This document shows positions 61,333-64,000 of a stretch of DNA of 64,000 nucleotides, piece by piece. This DNA is from Mycobacterium gallinarum (GTDB lineage: Bacteria; Actinomycetota; Actinomycetes; Mycobacteriales; Mycobacteriaceae). Both the position numbers and the translations under genes were made by a program. Location: the NCBI RefSeq assembly GCF_010726765.1, contig NZ_AP022601.1:5394001-5458000 (forward strand), written 5' to 3'. Each line of letters starts with the position of its first letter. Within the stretch, counting starts at the first letter, position 1. The notes beneath the pieces were generated by a model that was not told the origin of the DNA, searched no databases, and saw only the letters and a program-made list of their open reading frames with translations.

Positions 61333-62679
61333 TCAGGCCTCGACTTCTTCGGTGTGCTCCCTGCTGACCTCGACCATGAAGTTCGCGAAGTACCCCGTCA
61401 ACTGCGGGTCGGTCATCATCTGCCACTTGGGTGCGAGCAGCTTCATGTAGCGCTCCACGTAGAGGAACTGCTTGCCGATCAGCACCAGTTCGCGCGGCAG
61501 CTTCACGTCGTACGCGTCGGCCAGCGTCGAAAGTTGTTTCCCGATCTCGGCATAACTCATATCGCCCAGCGACGACATGGTCAGCGGAGTCGCGAACTTC
61601 TCCAAATCCTTGGCGGCCTGGGCTTCGGGCTTCATGGTGCCGACCGCACCCATCAGGACGACGATCTTGCCGGCTGCCGCGTGGTCCTTCTTCACCAGCA
61701 GCGCGTACACGAGCTCTCTGAGGAGCCACCGTGTGCGAGGGTCGATGCGGCCCATGATGCCGAAGTCGAGGAACACGATTTTGCCGTCGGGGTCGACGAA
61801 CAAGTTGCCCGCGTGCAGGTCGCCGTGGAACAGGCCGTGCCGCAGCCCGCCCTCGAAGACGCTGAACAGCAACGCCTTCACGAGTTCGGTGCCGTCGAAA
61901 CCGGCCTTGCGAATCGCCGCGACGTCGTCGATACGGACACCGTCGACGCGCTCCATGGTGAGCACCCGCGCGCTCGTCAGATCCCAATAGACCTGCGGCA
62001 CACGGATGTTCTTGCCCAGTGGGGAGGCGTGCATGTGCGACACCCATGCGTCCATCGACTGCGCCTCGAGCCGGAAATCCAGCTCCTCGGCGAGATTGTC
62101 GGCGAAGTCGGCGACGACGTCCTGAGCTGACAGCCGCTGCCCGAGCTTGGCGAACTCCACAAGACGCGCACCACGTTTGAGGATCTGCAGGTCGGCGGCG
62201 ACGCGACGACGGATGCCGGGTCGCTGGATCTTGACGACGACTTCTTCGCCGCTGTGCAACGTCGCATAGTGCACCTGGGCGATCGAGGCCGACGCGAACG
62301 GTTTCTCGTCGAACTTCGCGAACAGGTTGGTGGGCTCGTCGCCGAGCTCCTCCCGGAACAGCTTGTGCACTTCGTCTTCGTCGGCGGGCGGGACGGCGTC
62401 GAGCAGGCTGCGGAACTCACGGCTCAGTTGCTCGCCGAATGCGCCCGGGCTCGAGGCGATGATCTGACCGAACTTGACGTAGGTGGGCCCGAGGTCGGCG
62501 AACGCTTTCGGAACCTGTTGGATGATCTTCTGCTGCAGCGAGCCCTTGCCGGTGAGCGTGCTGAGGACTCGCGCGCCTGTGCGGGTGATCTGCCAGCCGG
62601 TCACTCCGACGCGGGCTGCCTCAACCGGCAGCGGTACGCGGTCCAGCTTCGCCACCTCGCGGGGTTTCGAGGTACTCAT
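61333..62679 (-). CDS. UbiB/ABC1 (AarF) family atypical kinase
   Basis: A 448-residue protein of the ABC1/ADCK/UbiB family. Motifs: LGPTYVKFGQIIASSPGAFG (KxGQ, near residue 62), FASASIAQVHYATL (Ala-rich loop in place of the Gly-rich loop), VVVKIQRPGIRRRV (near 147), LFHGDLHAGNLFVDPDGKIVFLDFG (catalytic and metal motifs, near 285). These proteins act as ATPases that support isoprenoid-quinone or lipid biosynthesis at membranes. Position matches Rv0647c. It is 32 bp upstream of lipG and probably cotranscribed. Confidence 0.87.
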   Translation of the reverse strand: MSTSKPREVAKLDRVPLPVEAARVGVTGWQITRTGARVLSTLTGKGSLQQKIIQQVPKAFADLGPTYVKFGQIIASSPGAFGEQLSREFRSLLDAVPPADEDEVHKLFREELGDEPTNLFAKFDEKPFASASIAQVHYATLHSGEEVVVKIQRPGIRRRVAADLQILKRGARLVEFAKLGQRLSAQDVVADFADNLAEELDFRLEAQSMDAWVSHMHASPLGKNIRVPQVYWDLTSARVLTMERVDGVRIDDVAAIRKAGFDGTELVKALLFSVFEGGLRHGLFHGDLHAGNLFVDPDGKIVFLDFGIMGRIDPRTRWLLRELVYALLVKKDHAAAGKIVVLMGAVGTMKPEAQAAKDLEKFATPLTMSSLGDMSYAEIGKQLSTLADAYDVKLPRELVLIGKQFLYVERYMKLLAPKWQMMTDPQLTGYFANFMVEVSREHTEEVEA

Positions 62680-62849
62680 AGGGGCAGTGTCTCAAAATCG
62701 GCGATGAGCCGCGAAAACGTGTGGATCGGGTCACACGTGAGCACAATGCGCAAAACCGGCACATCGAGTGTTAGACGACTTGTGCACACAAGCGCGCCAC
62801 GGGCCTCAGCCGTCCGTAGCTTCGGACTCGAACCGTCTGAGGAGCGCAA

Positions 62850-64000
62850 ATGGCAACTTTGGCTACCACGCCGGGCACATCGATCAAGCGGGTCGCGCTG
62901 GCCAGCTATGTCGGGTCGGCCATCGAGTACTACGACTTCTACATCTACGGCACCGCTGCCGCCCTGGTGTTTCCCAAGGTGTTCTTCCCGCACCTCGGCA
63001 CGACTATGGCGACGGTCGCCTCGATGGCCACCTTCGCCGCGGCGTTCCTGTCCCGCCCTATCGGTGCCGCGTTCTTCGGCCACTTCGGCGACCGGCTGGG
63101 GCGCAAGTCGACCCTGATCGCCACTCTGCTGATCATGGGGCTGTCCACGCTGGCCGTCGGCCTGGTGCCCGGCACCGCGACAATCTGCCTGGCCGCCCCG
63201 CTGATTCTGCTGACGCTGCGGCTCGTGCAGGGGTTCGCGGTCGGCGGCGAGTGGGCGGGCGCGGCGCTGTTGTCCGCGGAGTACGCACCGGCGGAGGAAC
63301 GGGGCCGCTACGGAATGTTCACCCAGATGGGTGTCGGCAGCGGGCTCGTGATGAGCAGCCTGATGTTCCTTTTGGTGAATCAGACGATCGGTGAGACGAG
63401 TCGCGCTTTCCTGGAGTGGGGCTGGCGAGTTCCGTTCTTGTTCAGCGCCGTGTTGATCGTCATTGCCATGTACGTGCGGCTCAACGTCGCAGAGACGCCG
63501 GTGTTCGCCGAACTCCGGCAGGGTGTCACCGGCCGCACTCCGTTGGTCGATCTGTTCAGCCATCAGCGTCGAGAGGTGCTGCTCGCGGCGGGAGCCATGA
63601 TCGGATTCTTTGCGCTGGGCTTCATGGGCAATACATTCCTGATGAGTTACGCCCATACTCACGTGGGTTTTTCGCTGACCCTGGTTCTGACGGTCAGCCT
63701 GCTCGGCGGTGTGGTCGCGCTGGTGTGCAACACGGTGAGCGCGGTGCTGTGCGACGCGTTCGGCAGGCGTCGTGTGATCATGGCCGCGTTCGCCGTCGGC
63801 GTGCCATGGTCGTTCGTCGTCCTCCCGCTACTGAACACTGGAAGCACGCTCTGGTTCGCCGTCGCGATCGCAGGCACCTTCGCGGTCGCAGGGTGCGCAT
63901 ATGGCCCGATGGCGGCGTTCATTCCGGAGATCTTCGCGACGCGTTACCGCTACAGCGGTGCCGGGTTGTCGCTCAACCTCGCGGGACTGGTCGGCGGTGC
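62850..64000 (+). CDS. MFS transporter, metabolite:H+ symporter type, cut by window edge
   Basis: A frame from ATG 62850 (GAGGAG a few bases upstream) runs off the right edge with about 383 codons visible. It is polytopic, with GSAIEYYDFYIYGTAAALVF near residue 17 (helix 1) and FGDRLGRKSTLIATLLIMG (the MFS cytoplasmic loop motif) near 80, then RLVQGFAVGGEWAGAALLSAEYAP near 130. These are the markers of the metabolite:H+ symporter subfamily (proline/betaine/dicarboxylate uptake). Substrate unknown. Divergent from the UbiB gene with about 170 bp between. Confidence 0.9.
   Translation, partial: MATLATTPGTSIKRVALASYVGSAIEYYDFYIYGTAAALVFPKVFFPHLGTTMATVASMATFAAAFLSRPIGAAFFGHFGDRLGRKSTLIATLLIMGLSTLAVGLVPGTATICLAAPLILLTLRLVQGFAVGGEWAGAALLSAEYAPAEERGRYGMFTQMGVGSGLVMSSLMFLLVNQTIGETSRAFLEWGWRVPFLFSAVLIVIAMYVRLNVAETPVFAELRQGVTGRTPLVDLFSHQRREVLLAAGAMIGFFALGFMGNTFLMSYAHTHVGFSLTLVLTVSLLGGVVALVCNTVSAVLCDAFGRRRVIMAAFAVGVPWSFVVLPLLNTGSTLWFAVAIAGTFAVAGCAYGPMAAFIPEIFATRYRYSGAGLSLNLAGLVGG

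Noticed and set aside
61301..62047. Extension of the lipG frame to 548 codons
   Set aside because: The upstream part is a shadow of the UbiB-like gene; GAGGAG before GTG 61300 marks the start.

Overview
The window is high-GC actinobacterial DNA from a mycobacterium, most likely a fast-growing Mycolicibacterium-type species. The strongest evidence is the block at 46.5-62.7 kb. It has the gene order known from the Mycobacterium tuberculosis Rv0634c-Rv0647c region: metallo-beta-lactamase hydrolase, tRNA-Thr, tRNA-Met, rpmG, hadA-hadB-hadC, tRNA-Trp, secE, nusG, rplK, rplA, mycolic acid methyltransferases (mmaA4- and mmaA2-like), a lipG-like hydrolase and a UbiB/ABC1-family protein. recC-recB-recD (27.3-35.6 kb) and an echA3-like gene (43.7 kb) also match that neighbourhood, with extra genes inserted. 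An antigen-85-type mycolyltransferase, a FadD, a deazaflavin-dependent reductase and an F420-type oxidoreductase fit the same assignment.

Layout. 0-9.4 kb: end of a membrane gene, TetR regulator with a double palindromic operator, zinc-ribbon PP2C phosphatase, amine oxidase, Ag85-like protein, LLM oxidoreductase, sensor kinase, a frameshifted small membrane gene, and three tiny genes. 9.4-17.4 kb: a carbohydrate block with two paralogous family-4 glycosyltransferases, each behind the same ~118-bp leader. The first runs into an uncharacterised probable carbohydrate enzyme and a GH130-type phosphorylase. A tartrate/malate-type dehydrogenase and its DASS transporter lie between the two copies. 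17.4-27.3 kb: carboxyethylornithine-synthase-like enzyme, a tiny basic protein, a fatty acid desaturase, three GAF-ANTAR regulators in a row, FadD, sulfatase, SRPBCC protein and a Ddn-like protein. 27.3-36.5 kb: recCBD, preceded on the same strand by a small-alarmone-hydrolase-like HD protein and a 74-aa coiled-coil protein. 36.5-46.4 kb: DUF3060 protein, GH3 hexosaminidase, ferredoxin-reductase-like flavoprotein, MddA-like methyltransferase, HD-GYP/LuxR regulator, TetR-echA3 operon and two membrane-anchored proteins. 46.5-64 kb: the conserved core described above, interrupted between rplA and mmaA4 by a PE-PPE-domain hydrolase, an IS110-family element with a candidate bridge RNA, and an ECF42-type sigma factor with its DGPF partner.

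How the genes work together. hadABC (FAS-II dehydratases), the two mycolate methyltransferases, the Ag85-like transferase, FadD and the desaturase all serve cell-envelope lipid metabolism. The glycosyltransferase/GH130 genes probably make and phosphorolyse an oligosaccharide, possibly a beta-mannoside. secE-nusG-rplK-rplA is the standard transcription/translation cluster.

Most notable for follow-up: the duplicated leader (9448-9566 and 16168-16285), the candidate IS110 bridge RNA (about 54.9-55.06 kb), a 27-bp dispersed palindromic repeat (2062-2141 and 36481-36507), and the HD/coiled-coil pair next to recCBD. All functional statements are from reading motifs and gene order; no database search or folding program was run.
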